From Rhodobacterales bacterium (GTDB lineage: Bacteria > Pseudomonadota > Alphaproteobacteria > Rhodobacterales > Rhodobacteraceae): DNA of 64,000 nucleotides. Numbering within the stretch: position 1 is the first letter of the stretch; each line of letters opens with the position of its first letter. The notes under the pieces are model-generated. The model was not told the DNA's origin and did no database searches. It saw nothing but the letters and a program-made list of their open reading frames with translations. Below are positions 9,496 through 19,440 of the stretch, in pieces. The stretch lies in NCBI GenBank assembly GCA_003249215.1, contig QKJR01000012.1:19255-83254 (forward strand), in the 5' to 3' direction. Made by a program: the position numbers and the translations under genes.

Positions 9496-10220
9496 GCGAG
9501 CCAGCCGAGCACCTCCTCGACGGAGCCCACCACCCTGCGCGGCGGCAGCGCGGGCCGGTCGATCAGGACCACGGGCAGGCCAAGCGCGCGCGCCGCGTGC
9601 ATCTTGGCCTCGGCCCCCGCCCCGCCCGCGTTCTTGGCGACGATATGGGTGATGCCATGGGCGCGCATCAGATCGGCATCGGCCCCGGCCTCGAACGGCC
9701 CGCGCGCGATCACGACGCTGGTCTGCGGCAGGGGCAGCGGGGCTTCGGGCGGATCGACGAGGCGCAAAAGGTAATGGTGTTGCGGCTTGGCGGCGAAGGG
9801 CTCGAGCCCCTGCTTGCCGGTGGCGAGGAACACCCGCGCGGGCGTCCCGGGCAGCGCGGCGACCGCGGCCTCGACATCGGGCACGACGCGCCAGTCGTCG
9901 CCCTGCCCCGCCACCCATGCCTGGCGTTCGAGCGCGATCAGCGGAACGCCGGTTTCGGCACAGGCGGCAATCGTGTTGCGGCTCATCTGCGCGGCGAAGG
10001 GATGGGTCGCGTCGATCAGATGCGTGATCCGCTCGCGGCGCAGATAGTCGATGAGCCCCGCGACCCCGCCAAAGCCGCCGATCCGCATCGGCAGGGGCTG
10101 CGCGACCGGCGCCCCGGTCCGCCCGGCATAGGAAAAGATCGCGTCGCTGCCCGACTCGGCCAGCGCGCGCGCAAGGCGGCTGGCTTCGGTCGTGCCGCCC
10201 AGCAGGAGGATGCGCGTCAT
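9468..10220 (-). CDS. cobK: Precorrin-6A reductase CobK
   Basis: CobK reduces precorrin-6A with NADPH. The 250-aa product begins with the dinucleotide-binding loop LLLGGTTEASRLA and carries the family segments DATHPFAAQMS and ATGKQGLEPF. It is the only gene of this block on the minus strand: it overlaps the cobJ 3' end by 28 bp, and its start codon shares two bases with the divergent cobL start (CATG at 10218-10221). It therefore needs its own promoter inside cobL. No damage is visible. Confidence 0.93.
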   Translation of the reverse strand: MTRILLLGGTTEASRLARALAESGSDAIFSYAGRTGAPVAQPLPMRIGGFGGVAGLIDYLRRERITHLIDATHPFAAQMSRNTIAACAETGVPLIALERQAWVAGQGDDWRVVPDVEAAVAALPGTPARVFLATGKQGLEPFAAKPQHHYLLRLVDPPEAPLPLPQTSVVIARGPFEAGADADLMRAHGITHIVAKNAGGAGAEAKMHAARALGLPVVLIDRPALPPRRVVGSVEEVLGWLAHTGTERGV

Positions 10221-11397
10221 GTCTGATCCCTGGCTCGCCATCATCGGTCTGGGCGAAGATGGACCGGAGGGGCTGTCCTCGGCAAGCCGTGCCGCGCTGG
10301 CGGGCGCCGAGGTGGTCTTCGGCGCGCCGCGGCATCTTGCGCTGGTCGATCCGGGCGCGCGGGGGCGGGACTGGCCGGTGCCCTTCGACCTTGCGCCGCT
10401 GCTGGCGCTGCGCGGGCGGCGGGTGGCGATGCTGGTCTCGGGCGATCCGTTCTGGTTTGGTGCGGGGGGATCGGTTGCGGCGCATCTGGCGCCGGGTGAG
10501 TGGCGCGCCTTTCCGGTGGCGGGGGTCTTTTCGCTGGTGGCCTCGCGGCTCGGCTGGCGGCTTGAGGAGTGTCTTTGCCTTGGCCTGCACGCAGCCCCCT
10601 TTGCCCGTTTGCGCCCGGTTCTGGCGCGCGGGGTGCGGGCGATCTGCACGCTGCGCGATGCGGCGGCGGTCGCGGGGCTCACGGGCTGGCTTGCCGAGAA
10701 TGGCTTCGGTGCCGCGCGTCTGACGGTCTGCGAGGCGATGGGCGGCCCGCGCGAGCGGCTGCGTGCAGGGACCGACTGGCCCGACATTGCGGCGCCGGTG
10801 GCGGTGGCGATCGACGGCACGGACCTGCCGCGCGACGCCGGTCTGCCGCGCGGCTTCGGCCTGCCCGACGCGCTGTTTGAGAGCGACGGGCAGATCACCA
10901 AGGCCCCGGTGCGGGCGATGACCCTAGCCGCGCTTGGCCCCCGACCGGGCGAGGTGCTGTGGGATATCGGCGGCGGCTCGGGGTCGGTTTCGGTCGAATG
11001 GTGTCTGGCGGGTGGCCGCGCGCATTGCCTCGAGCAGCGGGCCGATCGCGTGACCAATATCCGCGCCAATGCCGATGGCTTCGGCCTCGCGCACCGGCTG
11101 ACGGTTCGCCATGGCGCGGCGCGCGACCTGATCGGCGATCTGCCCGCGCCCGATGCGGTCTTCGTCGGTGGCGGGGGCGAGGCCGCGCTTTATGAAATGC
11201 TCTGGCCGCTCCTGCCCGCGGGGGCGCGGATCGTGGCCAATGGCGTCACGCTCGAGACCGAGGGCGTGCTCGCCGATCTGCAGGCGCGCCACGGCGGCAC
11301 GCTGATGCGGCTCGAGCTGTCCCAGGCCGCGACGCTCGGGCGCTTCCGCGACTGGCGCGCCGCGCGGCCGGTGGTGCAATGGCGGGCGGTCAGATGA
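10219..11397 (+). CDS. cobL: Precorrin-6Y C5,15-methyltransferase (decarboxylating) CobL
   Basis: CobL is a two-domain enzyme: an N-terminal tetrapyrrole methyltransferase (CbiE-like) that methylates C-5 and C-15, and a C-terminal Rossmann methyltransferase (CbiT-like) with the SAM motif [13 protein letters not shown] (about 249-261) that handles C-12 acetate decarboxylation. The 392-aa length fits the fused form. An AGGAGG at 10204-10209 supports the ATG at 10219. Since cobK is inverted just upstream, read-through from cobJ must cross cobK antisense, or a promoter lies within cobK. Confidence 0.94.
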   Translation: MSDPWLAIIGLGEDGPEGLSSASRAALAGAEVVFGAPRHLALVDPGARGRDWPVPFDLAPLLALRGRRVAMLVSGDPFWFGAGGSVAAHLAPGEWRAFPVAGVFSLVASRLGWRLEECLCLGLHAAPFARLRPVLARGVRAICTLRDAAAVAGLTGWLAENGFGAARLTVCEAMGGPRERLRAGTDWPDIAAPVAVAIDGTDLPRDAGLPRGFGLPDALFESDGQITKAPVRAMTLAALGPRPGEVLWDIGGGSGSVSVEWCLAGGRAHCLEQRADRVTNIRANADGFGLAHRLTVRHGAARDLIGDLPAPDAVFVGGGGEAALYEMLWPLLPAGARIVANGVTLETEGVLADLQARHGGTLMRLELSQAATLGRFRDWRAARPVVQWRAVR

Positions 11398-11762
11398 GGG
11401 TGGCGGGGTTTGGATGCCGCGCGGGGGTCACGCACGAGGCGCTGGCTGCGCTCCTCGGTGCGGCCGAGGCCGAGGCGGGCCCCGTCGCGGCGCTGGCCTG
11501 TCCGCCGCATCGGGCGGAGGAGCCGGGCCTTCGTGCCCTCGCCGCCGCGCGCCGCCTGCCCCTGAAGGCCGTGCCCGTCGCGGGCGTCGAAACCCCCACC
11601 CGCTCGGCCCGGATCGCCGAGTGCTATGGCACCGGATCGGTCGCCGAGGCGGCGGCGCTGGTCGCCGCAGGCCCCGGCGCAAGAATCACGCGGACGCGGA
11701 TCGTCGCGCCCGATGGCATGGCCACCTGCGCCATCGCCGAAACGAAGGACACCCCAGAATGA
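11394..11762 (+). CDS. cobE: CobE / CbiG C-terminal-like protein
   Basis: A 122-aa protein of the CobE/CbiG_C family, beginning with the typical GFGCRAGVT (5-13) and containing [15 protein letters not shown], as expected for the stand-alone CobE of aerobic clusters. CobE is linked genetically to cobalamin synthesis, but its exact reaction is not firmly established. The ATG overlapping the cobL TGA (ATGA) is preferred; an ATG 15 bases earlier is also in frame. It is followed immediately by cobM. Confidence 0.87.
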   Translation: MRVAGFGCRAGVTHEALAALLGAAEAEAGPVAALACPPHRAEEPGLRALAAARRLPLKAVPVAGVETPTRSARIAECYGTGSVAEAAALVAAGPGARITRTRIVAPDGMATCAIAETKDTPE

Positions 11763-12532
11763 CCGTTCACTTCATCGGCGCCGGGCCTGGCGCGGCCGAC
11801 CTGATCACGCTGCGCGGACGCGATCTGATCGCCGCCTGCCCGGTCTGCCTCTATGCCGGCAGCCTCGTGCCCGAGGCGCTTCTGGCGCATTGCCCGCCCG
11901 GCGCGCGGATCGTGAATACCGCGCCGCTCAGCCTCGATCAGATCATCGCCGAGATCGTCGCCGCCGATGCCGCGGGTCAGGACGTGGCGCGGCTGCATTC
12001 GGGGGATCTCTCGGTCTGGTCGGCGATGGGCGAGCAACTGCGCCGGTTGCGCGTGCTCGGCATTCCCTATGACGTGACGCCCGGCGTGCCCTCCTTTGCC
12101 GCCGCCGCCGCGGTGCTCGGGGCCGAACTGACCCTGCCCGGCGTCGCGCAATCGGTCGTGCTGACCCGCACCTCGGGGCGGGCAAGCGCGATGCCCGAGG
12201 GCGAGACGCTGGAAAATTTCGCGCGCACCGGGGCGACGCTTGCGATCCATCTCTCGGTTCATGTGCTGGCCGATGTGGTCGCGCGCCTGACGCCCTCCTA
12301 CGGTGCCGATTGCCCGGTCGCGGTGGTCTTCCGCGCGAGCTGGCCCGATCAGAAGGTGGTGCGCGCGACGCTCGGCACGATCGAGAGCGCGATCGGCGCG
12401 GGCGAGCGCACGGCGCTGATCCTTGTCGGGCGCGCGCTCGGTGCCGAGGAGTTCGACGAGAGCCGGCTTTACGCGGGCGACTACGACCGCCGCTATCGCC
12501 CGGTCGGCACCGCGCCCCGGTTCCCCGAATGA
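11759..12532 (+). CDS. cobM: Precorrin-4 C11-methyltransferase CobM
   Basis: CobM methylates precorrin-4 at C-11 to form precorrin-5. The 257-aa protein has [13 protein letters not shown] at the N-terminus, YAGSLVPE, the SGDLSVW motif and [12 protein letters not shown], all typical of CobM/CbiF. Overlaps cobE and cobB by ATGA arrangements, so the four genes cobL-E-M-B are probably translationally coupled. Confidence 0.95.
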   Translation: MTVHFIGAGPGAADLITLRGRDLIAACPVCLYAGSLVPEALLAHCPPGARIVNTAPLSLDQIIAEIVAADAAGQDVARLHSGDLSVWSAMGEQLRRLRVLGIPYDVTPGVPSFAAAAAVLGAELTLPGVAQSVVLTRTSGRASAMPEGETLENFARTGATLAIHLSVHVLADVVARLTPSYGADCPVAVVFRASWPDQKVVRATLGTIESAIGAGERTALILVGRALGAEEFDESRLYAGDYDRRYRPVGTAPRFPE

Positions 12533-13872
12533 TGCCCCCCGGCCTGCTGATCTCGGCGCCCGCCTCGGGGACGGGCAAGACCACGGTCACGCTCGGGCTG
12601 ATCGCGGCGCTGCGGGCGCGGGGGCTGGTGGTGCAGCCCTTCAAATGCGGGCCCGATTACATCGACCCGGCGTTTCACGCGGCGGCGGCGGGGCGGGCTT
12701 CGGTCAACCTCGACAGCTGGGCGATGGCGCCGGGGCGGATCGCGGCGCTCGCCGGCGCGGCGGCGGGGGCCGATCTGGTGATCGCCGAGGGCTCGATGGG
12801 GCTCTTCGATGGGGTTGCCCGCGCGGGTGAGACCGGGACCGGCGCCAGCGCCGATATCGCCGCGCGGATGGGCTGGCCGGTGATCGCGGTGCTCGATGTC
12901 TCGGGTCAGGCGCAGACGGCGGCGGCGGTGGCGGCGGGGCTTGCCGCGTTTCGTCCGGGGTTGCGGGTTGCGGGGGTGATCCTGAACAAGGTCGCCTCGC
13001 CCCGGCACGAGGCGCTGGTGCGGCTCGGGATGCAGGCTGCGGGCCTGCCGGTCTTCGGCGTTCTGCCGCGCCGGGCCGCGGTCGCCCTGCCCGAGCGGCA
13101 TCTGGGTCTGGTGCAGGCCGAAGAGCTGCCACGGCTGAGCGCGATCCTGTCCGAGGCGGCCGCCTTCGTGGCCGAACATTGTGATCTCGAGGCGATCCGG
13201 GCGGCGGCCGGGGCTGCGCCCGTCGCGACGCCTTCGGCCGCCCCGGTCCCGGCCCCCGGCGCGCGGATCGCGCTCGCCCGGGATGCCGCCTTCTCCTTCG
13301 TCTATCCGCATCTGCTGTCCGACTGGCACGCGCAGGGGGCGACGATCCTGCCCTTCTCGCCCCTCGCCGATCAGGCGCCCGACCCCTCGGCCACGGTCTG
13401 CTGGCTGCCGGGCGGCTACCCCGAGTTGCACGCGGGCCGCCTTGCCGCGGCCGAGCGCTTCCGCGCCGGGCTGACGGAGTTCGCCCGGACCCGGCCCGTC
13501 CATGGCGAATGCGGGGGCTATATGGCGCTTGGCGCGGGGCTGGTTGCGGCCGATGGCACGCGGCATCGGATGGCGGGGCTGCTCGGGCTGGAGACGAGCT
13601 TTGCCAAGCGCCGGATGCATCTGGGCTATCGGCTGGCGCGGCCGCTGCACCCGCTGCCCGGGCCGCTCGCAACGCAGCCGCTGCGCGGGCATGAATTCCA
13701 CTACGCCACGATCCTCGCACAGCCCGACGCCCCGCTCGCCCGCGTCGAGGATGCCAATGGCGCGCCGGTGGCCGAGACCGGCTCGATCCGCCAGGCATCG
13801 GGCGGCGGGCAGGTCAGCGGCACCTTCTTCCACCTGATCGCCCCGGCCTCCGGCGCAGGAGTTGAGCAATGA
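12529..13872 (+). CDS. cobB: Hydrogenobyrinic acid a,c-diamide synthase CobB
   Basis: CobB amidates the a and c side chains of hydrogenobyrinic acid, using glutamine and ATP. The 447-aa protein has an N-terminal P-loop ATPase domain ([11 protein letters not shown], about 9-19), the [10 protein letters not shown] segment, and a C-terminal class I glutamine amidotransferase domain with the nucleophile in HGECGGYM (Cys about 328) and the GHEFHYAT histidine region. Two adjacent ATGs (12529, 12532) are possible; the first overlaps the cobM stop. cobF overlaps its end. Confidence 0.94.
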   Translation: MMPPGLLISAPASGTGKTTVTLGLIAALRARGLVVQPFKCGPDYIDPAFHAAAAGRASVNLDSWAMAPGRIAALAGAAAGADLVIAEGSMGLFDGVARAGETGTGASADIAARMGWPVIAVLDVSGQAQTAAAVAAGLAAFRPGLRVAGVILNKVASPRHEALVRLGMQAAGLPVFGVLPRRAAVALPERHLGLVQAEELPRLSAILSEAAAFVAEHCDLEAIRAAAGAAPVATPSAAPVPAPGARIALARDAAFSFVYPHLLSDWHAQGATILPFSPLADQAPDPSATVCWLPGGYPELHAGRLAAAERFRAGLTEFARTRPVHGECGGYMALGAGLVAADGTRHRMAGLLGLETSFAKRRMHLGYRLARPLHPLPGPLATQPLRGHEFHYATILAQPDAPLARVEDANGAPVAETGSIRQASGGGQVSGTFFHLIAPASGAGVEQ

Positions 13873-14642
13873 TAGACCTGACCCTGATCGGGATCGGAAC
13901 CGGCAACCCCGATCACGTGACGCGCGAGGGCGCGCGCGCGATGAACGCGGCCGATCTGATCCTCATTCCGCTCAAGGGCGAGGACAAGGCCGATCTGGCG
14001 GGTCTGCGAATGGAGATCTGCCGCAGTTGCGTGACCAATCCCGCGACCCGGATCGAGGGGTTCGACCTGCCGGTGCGCGACCCGGGGACGCCCGATTACC
14101 TTCGGCGGGTGAGCGACTGGCACGACCGGATCGCCGAGGTCTGGCACGACGCGATCGCGCGGCATCTGGCGGCGGGGGGCGGGCCAAGGGTGGCCTTCCT
14201 CGTCTGGGGGGACCCCTCGCTTTACGACAGCACGCTCAGGATCGCCGAGCGGCTGGGGCGGCGGATCACCCTGACGCTGCGGGTCATTCCGGGGATCACG
14301 GCGATCCAGACGCTGTGCGCGGCCCATGCCATTCCGCTCAACGATCTGGCCGCGCCCGTGACCATCACCACCGGGCGGCGCCTGCGCGAAGCGGGCTGGC
14401 CCGCGGGGGTGGATACCGTGGTGGTGATGCTCGACAGCGGCGGTGCCTTCGAGGCGGTCGCGCCCGAGGGCGTGACGATCTGGTGGGGCGCCTATGTCGG
14501 CATGGCGCGGCAGATGCTGATCGCCGGGCCGCTGAGCGACGTGGCCGGGCGGATCCTCGAGGCCCGCGCCAAGGCCCGCGCCGAGCATGGCTGGATCATG
14601 GATATCTATCTGATGCGCCGCGCGGCCGAGCCCCGCCCCTAG
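13869..14642 (+). CDS. cobF: Precorrin-6A synthase (deacetylating) CobF
   Basis: CobF methylates C-1 of precorrin-5 with loss of acetate, a step specific to the aerobic route. The 257-aa protein starts with LIGIGTGNPDHVT and carries LVWGDPSLYDST and IPGITAIQTLCAAH, as in CobF. It is the last gene of the cluster and its TAG overlaps the stop of the convergent ABC ATPase gene, leaving no room for an intergenic terminator. Confidence 0.94.
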   Translation: MIDLTLIGIGTGNPDHVTREGARAMNAADLILIPLKGEDKADLAGLRMEICRSCVTNPATRIEGFDLPVRDPGTPDYLRRVSDWHDRIAEVWHDAIARHLAAGGGPRVAFLVWGDPSLYDSTLRIAERLGRRITLTLRVIPGITAIQTLCAAHAIPLNDLAAPVTITTGRRLREAGWPAGVDTVVVMLDSGGAFEAVAPEGVTIWWGAYVGMARQMLIAGPLSDVAGRILEARAKARAEHGWIMDIYLMRRAAEPRP

Positions 14643-15397
14643 GGCAGGTGATGCAGCACGAGCGGCCGCTCGCCATGGGTCGCGACCGCGATCTCGGTCT
14701 CGTAGAGCGCCGAGAGCGCGGGGGCGGTCAGAACCTCGTGCGGCGTGCCCTCGGCCACCACGGCGCCCCCCTTCATCGCCACGACATGATCAGCCCAACC
14801 GGCGGCGAAGTTCAGATCGTGCAGCACGATCAGCACCGAGCGCCCGCCGTCGCGCAGCCGCGCGAGATAGGCCATCAGCGCACGGGCATGCGCCAGATCG
14901 AGGTTGTTGAGCGGCTCGTCCAGGATCAGCCAGGGCGTCTCCTGCGCCGCCGCCATCGCCAGATGCGCGCGCTGCGCCTGACCGCCCGAGAGCGTGTCGA
15001 GGAAGCGTTTGGCCAGCGGCTCCAGCTCGAAATCCTGCAACGCCTGCGCCACCGCCGCGCGGTCCGCGGCACCCGGCCGACCGTGGCAATGCGGCCAGCG
15101 CCCGAAGGCCACCAGTTCGCCCACCCGCAGCCGTGAGGCAAGCCCGGTGTGCTGCCCCATGAAAGCCAGTTCCCGCGCCAACCGCCCGCCGTGGGTCGTG
15201 GCCACGTCGAGCCCGTTGACCCGCACCGTCCCCGCAGGCGGCGCCTCGATCCGCGCGATCAGCCGCGAGAGCGTGGATTTCCCCGCCCCGTTCGGCCCGA
15301 TCAGCGCGGTGATCTGACCCGCGGGCAGCGTCAGCGTGGTCGGCGCGAGGATCTGCGTGCCGCGAATGGAATGGCTCAGCCCGGAAATCTCGATCAT
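14639..15397 (-). CDS. Siderophore ABC transporter ATPase
   Basis: A 252-aa FecE/FepC-type ATPase with Walker A GPNGAGKST (34-42), signature LSGGQAQR, Walker B WLILDEP and the H-loop VLHDLN. It should energise the two adjacent permeases; the set resembles FatBCD/CeuBCDE-type catecholate or petrobactin importers. Starts by ATGA overlap with the upstream permease gene. Substrate is inferred from context (receptor, TonB system and esterase nearby). Confidence 0.9.
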   Translation of the reverse strand: MIEISGLSHSIRGTQILAPTTLTLPAGQITALIGPNGAGKSTLSRLIARIEAPPAGTVRVNGLDVATTHGGRLARELAFMGQHTGLASRLRVGELVAFGRWPHCHGRPGAADRAAVAQALQDFELEPLAKRFLDTLSGGQAQRAHLAMAAAQETPWLILDEPLNNLDLAHARALMAYLARLRDGGRSVLIVLHDLNFAAGWADHVVAMKGGAVVAEGTPHEVLTAPALSALYETEIAVATHGERPLVLHHLP

Positions 15398-16341
15398 CGG
15401 ATCTTCCCCCGCATCAGAAGCGTCAGAAACAGCACTCCGCCCGCAAACTCGATCACGAGGCTGAGGGTCGCCTTGAGGCCCAGCACCCGCTCGAAGGCCC
15501 ATTGCCCGCCGATCAGGCCCACCGCCGCCAGACCCGCCGCGAGCAAAAGCAGGCTGCGATGCCGCGCGCCGGGTGCGAGGCTGTGGGCGAGGCCCGCGAC
15601 GATCAGCCCGAAAAAGGCGACCGGGCCGACGAGCGCGGTCGCGCTCGCGGTCAGGACGGCGACGATCCCGAGCGTGACCAGCACCATCGCCCGGTGTGGA
15701 AGGCCAAGCGAGACCGCCCGTTCCCGCCCGAGCACCAGCACGTCGAGCCGCGGCCCGAGGGTCAGCGCCAGCGCCATAGCGGGCAGGGCAAGGCAGGCCG
15801 CCCAGAGCGTGGTTTCGACCGAGGGGCGCGAGAAATTCGCAAAGCTCACCGCCTGCACTACCGCATTGGCATTGGGGTCCAGAAGGCGCATCACCAAGGT
15901 CGCGCCAGAGCGGAAGAGCACGCCAAGGATCACCCCGCTCAGGATCGTGCGGCCGATGTCGCGCCCGCCCGCGCGGCCCAGAAGCGCACCGAAGAGTGCG
16001 ACGGCGAGCCCCGCCATCAGCGCCGTCTCGATCAGGAACTTCGGCCCGGCGGGCAGGCCGACGAAGCCGGAAATGCCGAGGCTCGCGAGCGCGAGGCTCT
16101 GCACCAGCAGGTAAAGCGCGTCGAAGCCCATGATCGAGGGCGTCAGGATGCGGTTTTGCGCCACGGTCTGGAAAAGCACCGTCGCCATGCCGACCGAGGC
16201 CGCGACGAGCACGAGCGCCGCGAGCTTGCCCAGACGCAGCGAGAGCACGAAACCCACGTTGCCCGAGAGCCCCTGAAAGAGCCAAAGCGCCACGACGCCC
16301 GCGCAGAGCACGCCAAGCGCGACCCATCCCCTAGCCCGCAT
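15394..16341 (-). CDS. Iron-siderophore ABC transporter permease (second subunit)
   Basis: A 315-aa FecCD-family inner-membrane permease with about nine hydrophobic segments, including the VGMATVLFQTVAQNRILTPS block and the GLIVAGLAHSLAPG cytoplasmic coupling region expected for FatC/CeuC-like proteins. It overlaps the first permease gene by 11 bp and the ATPase gene by 4 bp, showing a single transcription unit running right to left. Confidence 0.9.
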   Translation of the reverse strand: MRARGWVALGVLCAGVVALWLFQGLSGNVGFVLSLRLGKLAALVLVAASVGMATVLFQTVAQNRILTPSIMGFDALYLLVQSLALASLGISGFVGLPAGPKFLIETALMAGLAVALFGALLGRAGGRDIGRTILSGVILGVLFRSGATLVMRLLDPNANAVVQAVSFANFSRPSVETTLWAACLALPAMALALTLGPRLDVLVLGRERAVSLGLPHRAMVLVTLGIVAVLTASATALVGPVAFFGLIVAGLAHSLAPGARHRSLLLLAAGLAAVGLIGGQWAFERVLGLKATLSLVIEFAGGVLFLTLLMRGKIR

Positions 16342-17284
16342 CGCGATCCCCCCGCCACAAGAGCCACAGGAAGGCGAGCGCGCCCAGAACGCCGACGATG
16401 GTGCCCGCCGGGATTTCGTAGGGGTGGATCAGCACCCGCCCGAGGATGTCGCAGCCAAGGACAAAGATCGCGCCGCCGAGCGCCACGACGGGCAGCGCGG
16501 CGCGCAGGTTGTCGCCCATCACCCGCGTCACCAGATTGGGCAGGATCAGCCCGACGAAGGGGAACATGCCGACGCTGACCACCACCATCGCGGTCACGAG
16601 CGCGACGACCCCGAGCCCGAGCCGCAGCACCGCCCGCGGGTTCAGGCCAAGCGCGGTCGCGGCCTCCGGCCCGAGGCCAAGGATCGCGAAACGGTCGGCG
16701 GCGAACCACGCAAGTGCGGCCGCCGCCCCGGCGATCCAGAGGAGTTCATAGCGCCCCGCGATCACGCCCGAAAACTCGCCCGACATCAGCCAGACCGAGA
16801 CATATTGCAGAAGGTCGGTTTCCCAGGCGACGAAGGTCACGCCCGCGCCGATCACCCCCGCAAGGATCAGCCCGGCCAGCGGCACGAGGAAGACCTCGCG
16901 CGCGGGCAGGCGTCGGATCAGCGCGGCGAAGAGCACCGCGCCGCCCAGCGCGGCAAGCGCCGCCACCGCCATCTTGACCCAGATCGGCGCCCCCGGCGCG
17001 ATCAGCGTGACGGCAAGGAGACCCGCCGCCGCCGCCTCGGGGGTGCCCGCGGTCGCGGGCTCGACGAAGCGGTTGCGCACGATCTGCTGCATCACCACGC
17101 CCGAGACGGCGAGCGCCGCGCCGGTCAGGATCGCCGCCGCCGTGCGCGGCACCCGCGAGACCCAGAGCAGCGTTTCCGCCGAGGTCTGGCCGCTCTCGAA
17201 ACTGGCGGCGCCGATCATCAGGCTTGCGATCGCAAGCAGACCGAGCACCGCCGCCGCGAGCGGCCAGAGAAGGCGGGTCGGCAC
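16331..17284 (-). CDS. Iron-siderophore ABC transporter permease (first subunit)
   Basis: A 317-aa FecCD-family permease (FatD/CeuB-like) with RVPRTAAAILTGAALAVSG near the N-terminus, the classical start of this family, and MFPFVGLILPNLVTRVMGD near the coupling helix. It forms the membrane channel with the second permease. Lies four bases after the binding-protein gene stop. Confidence 0.91.
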   Translation of the reverse strand: MPTRLLWPLAAAVLGLLAIASLMIGAASFESGQTSAETLLWVSRVPRTAAAILTGAALAVSGVVMQQIVRNRFVEPATAGTPEAAAAGLLAVTLIAPGAPIWVKMAVAALAALGGAVLFAALIRRLPAREVFLVPLAGLILAGVIGAGVTFVAWETDLLQYVSVWLMSGEFSGVIAGRYELLWIAGAAAALAWFAADRFAILGLGPEAATALGLNPRAVLRLGLGVVALVTAMVVVSVGMFPFVGLILPNLVTRVMGDNLRAALPVVALGGAIFVLGCDILGRVLIHPYEIPAGTIVGVLGALAFLWLLWRGDRDAG

Positions 17285-17288
17285 CGGG

Positions 17289-18173
17289 TCAGCCCTCGAA
17301 CGCCGTGGCCAGCTCGGACAGGTTTTCCATCAGCGCCTGATAGCCGCCGCCCGCGATATAGAGGTTGGCAGCATTCAGCATCACGATATGACCCGCCTGC
17401 CCCGCCTTGGTGCCATTGACCAGTGGATTGTCGAGCGTCTCGCGCGCCGAGGCCCCCTGCGCCCCGGTCGCGGCGCCGCGGTCGACCACGATCAGCCAGT
17501 CGGGGTTCACCTCGGCGATGAATTCGAAGGAAATCGCATCGCCATGCACCTCGGGTTTCAACTCGGGGTAAGCCTCGGGCAGGCCGACGGTGTCATGCAG
17601 CCAGCCGAAGCGCGAGCCGCGGCCATAGGCCGAGATCTTGGGCCCGTTCGTCAGCACGATCAGCGCCGTGCCCTTGCCCCTGGCCACCGCCTGCACCTCG
17701 GCGATGCGGGCATCGAGCGCGGCGCTGAGTTCGGCGGCCTTGTCCTCTTTGCCAAAGAGCGTGCCATAGGCGGCCAGCCGCGCCTTGGCGTCGCCCACGA
17801 CGTCGGGCGAGATCGTCATGTCGATCGTCGGGGCGACCTGCGCCACCGCGTCGAACTTGGGCGCCGAGCGGCCGCCAAGCACGATCAGATCGGGGGCGAG
17901 ACCCGAGAGCGCCTCGAGATCGGGCTCGAAGAGCGTGCCGATCCGGGTGGCTTTTTCCGCGTCGAGATAATCGACATAGAGCTTCTCGGGCAGGCCGGTC
18001 GGCGTCACGCCCAGCGCCTCGAGCGTATCGGCCGCGGCCACGTCGAAGACCGCCACCGACTGCGGCGCAGGCTCGAGCGCGACCGGCCCGCGGGCGGTGG
18101 CGATCTCGACCGGATCGGCAAACACGGGAAGGGCGGCAAGGCACAGCGCCGCCGCAAGGCCAAGGCGTTTCAT
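17289..18173 (-). CDS. Periplasmic siderophore-binding protein
   Basis: A 294-aa substrate-binding protein of the FatB/CeuE/YclQ type (helical-backbone class). The N-terminus MKRLGLAAALCLAALPVFA is a Sec signal peptide. Conserved stretches are VAVFDVAAADTLEALGV, PDLIVLGGRSA and PDWLIVVDRGAA. It would hand a ferric siderophore to the two FecCD permeases. First gene of the minus-strand unit; about 110 bp separate it from the divergent DUF2218 gene, and this gap includes the AT-rich run at 18255-18275. Confidence 0.9.
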   Translation of the reverse strand: MKRLGLAAALCLAALPVFADPVEIATARGPVALEPAPQSVAVFDVAAADTLEALGVTPTGLPEKLYVDYLDAEKATRIGTLFEPDLEALSGLAPDLIVLGGRSAPKFDAVAQVAPTIDMTISPDVVGDAKARLAAYGTLFGKEDKAAELSAALDARIAEVQAVARGKGTALIVLTNGPKISAYGRGSRFGWLHDTVGLPEAYPELKPEVHGDAISFEFIAEVNPDWLIVVDRGAATGAQGASARETLDNPLVNGTKAGQAGHIVMLNAANLYIAGGGYQALMENLSELATAFEG

Positions 18174-18282
18174 CGGGTTTCTCCTGATCTGGCGTGGCTG
18201 TGATTGGCTTCGCGCGGGGTCAGATAGCCCCTTGTCCCGGGCTTGGCCAGTGGATAGCTTATAAAAAAACTAAGGAAATGCC

Positions 18283-18576
18283 ATGTTTGTGACCACTGCC
18301 CGGCTCGTGACCCCGAATGCCGCAAAATACATCGCCCAACTCTGCAAGCATTTCGCGCACAAGGTGCCCGTCGAATGGGACGAGAGCCGGGGCCGGGCCG
18401 AGCTGCCCTCGGGGCTGGCGGAGATGACGGCCGAGGCCGATGCGCTCACCGTGCGGATCACGGCGGCGGATGCCAAGGCGATGATCTCGGCGCGGTTCGC
18501 GATTGACTCTCATCTGGTGACCTTTGCCTATCGCGAGGATTTCACGGGATTTTCCTGGGAGATCATCGCGCGCTGA
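18283..18576 (+). CDS. DUF2218 protein
   Basis: A 97-aa soluble protein of the DUF2218 family, often found beside siderophore uptake genes; its function is not known. It has no signal peptide or cysteine pair. It is divergent from the binding-protein gene and convergent with the esterase gene, with six bases between stops. The ATG at 18283 is preceded by AAGGAA; an ATG at 18278 is out of frame. Confidence 0.8.
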   Translation: MFVTTARLVTPNAAKYIAQLCKHFAHKVPVEWDESRGRAELPSGLAEMTAEADALTVRITAADAKAMISARFAIDSHLVTFAYREDFTGFSWEIIAR

Positions 18577-18582
18577 CAGCCT

Positions 18583-19440
18583 CTAGCGCCACAGGAACGC
18601 CACGGCCGCCGCGAGGAAGGGCGTGGCCGAGGCGCCGTGGCTGAGGCCCGGAAACTCGATCAGCGGCACCGCGAGATCCCGCGACATCCGCGCGATGCGC
18701 CCGGCCATGTCACGCTCGGCCAGACGCTTGACGCGCGCGGGATCGGTGCCTGCCGCGGCCGCCGCCTCCGGGCGTTCGAGGCCGCCCATCGTGATCAGAA
18801 CCTGCGGCCGCGCGGTGCCCTCGGGCGGTGCGACAAGCCCCTCGGGATCGGTCCAGAGCGAGGGACTGCCCGCGCCGACATGGCTGAAGAGATCGGGCCG
18901 CGCGAACCCCGCCCGCAGCGCGAAAGCCCCACCGAAGGAATGGCCAAGCACCATCCGATGCGCGGGATCGACCGGCAACGCGGCCTCGACGCGCGGTACG
19001 ATCGTCTCGGTCAGAACCGCGAGCGTCGCCTGCGCCCCTTCGGGCTCGGCGAGATCCGGGCCGCGCCGGGCGAGGTCGATCATCCCCGGCCCGGGCCAGC
19101 CGATGCCCACCAGAACGGTCGGGCGCACCGGTCCCGCCGCCTGCGCCGAGCCCTGCAACATCAGCGCATCGCCGAGCGTGCCGAGCGTCCATCCCGCATC
19201 GAGGGCGTAGATGATGCCATAGCCCGCGGGCGGGGGCGGCGCGGCGGGCCAGGTGACCTGCACCACGAGCGGCCCCTGCGCGCCCGGCACCTCGAAGCGC
19301 GCGGTGCGCTCAAGCGTGACCGGGGCCCCGAGCGTTTCGGGGGCCATCACAGGCCCGGCGGATTGCGCCAACGCCTCCCCACCCGTCAGGGTGGAGAGGG
19401 CCAGACCCAGAGCGGCAGCCATCGTGATCGGCGCCCGCAT
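18583..19440 (-). CDS. Secreted alpha/beta hydrolase, siderophore-esterase-like
   Basis: A 285-aa esterase of the IroE/Fes-related (putative esterase) family. The first ~26 residues form a signal peptide ending ALAQ. The nucleophile motif GHSFGG places Ser at 168, and a C-terminal histidine lies in FPGLSHGAS; an acidic residue is not assigned. Such enzymes hydrolyse siderophore ester bonds to release iron. It overlaps the receptor gene stop by ATGA, so it is co-translated with the receptor, which supports that role. Other ester substrates are possible. Confidence 0.82.
   Translation of the reverse strand: MRAPITMAAALGLALSTLTGGEALAQSAGPVMAPETLGAPVTLERTARFEVPGAQGPLVVQVTWPAAPPPPAGYGIIYALDAGWTLGTLGDALMLQGSAQAAGPVRPTVLVGIGWPGPGMIDLARRGPDLAEPEGAQATLAVLTETIVPRVEAALPVDPAHRMVLGHSFGGAFALRAGFARPDLFSHVGAGSPSLWTDPEGLVAPPEGTARPQVLITMGGLERPEAAAAAGTDPARVKRLAERDMAGRIARMSRDLAVPLIEFPGLSHGASATPFLAAAVAFLWR

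Noticed and set aside
18240..18282. Possible iron-regulator boxes before DUF2218, before the receptor (21590-21620) and before exbB (22650-22690)
   Set aside because: All three are AT-rich and contain A-runs, but I could not align a shared palindrome or match a known Fur, Irr or RirA consensus well enough to claim a site.
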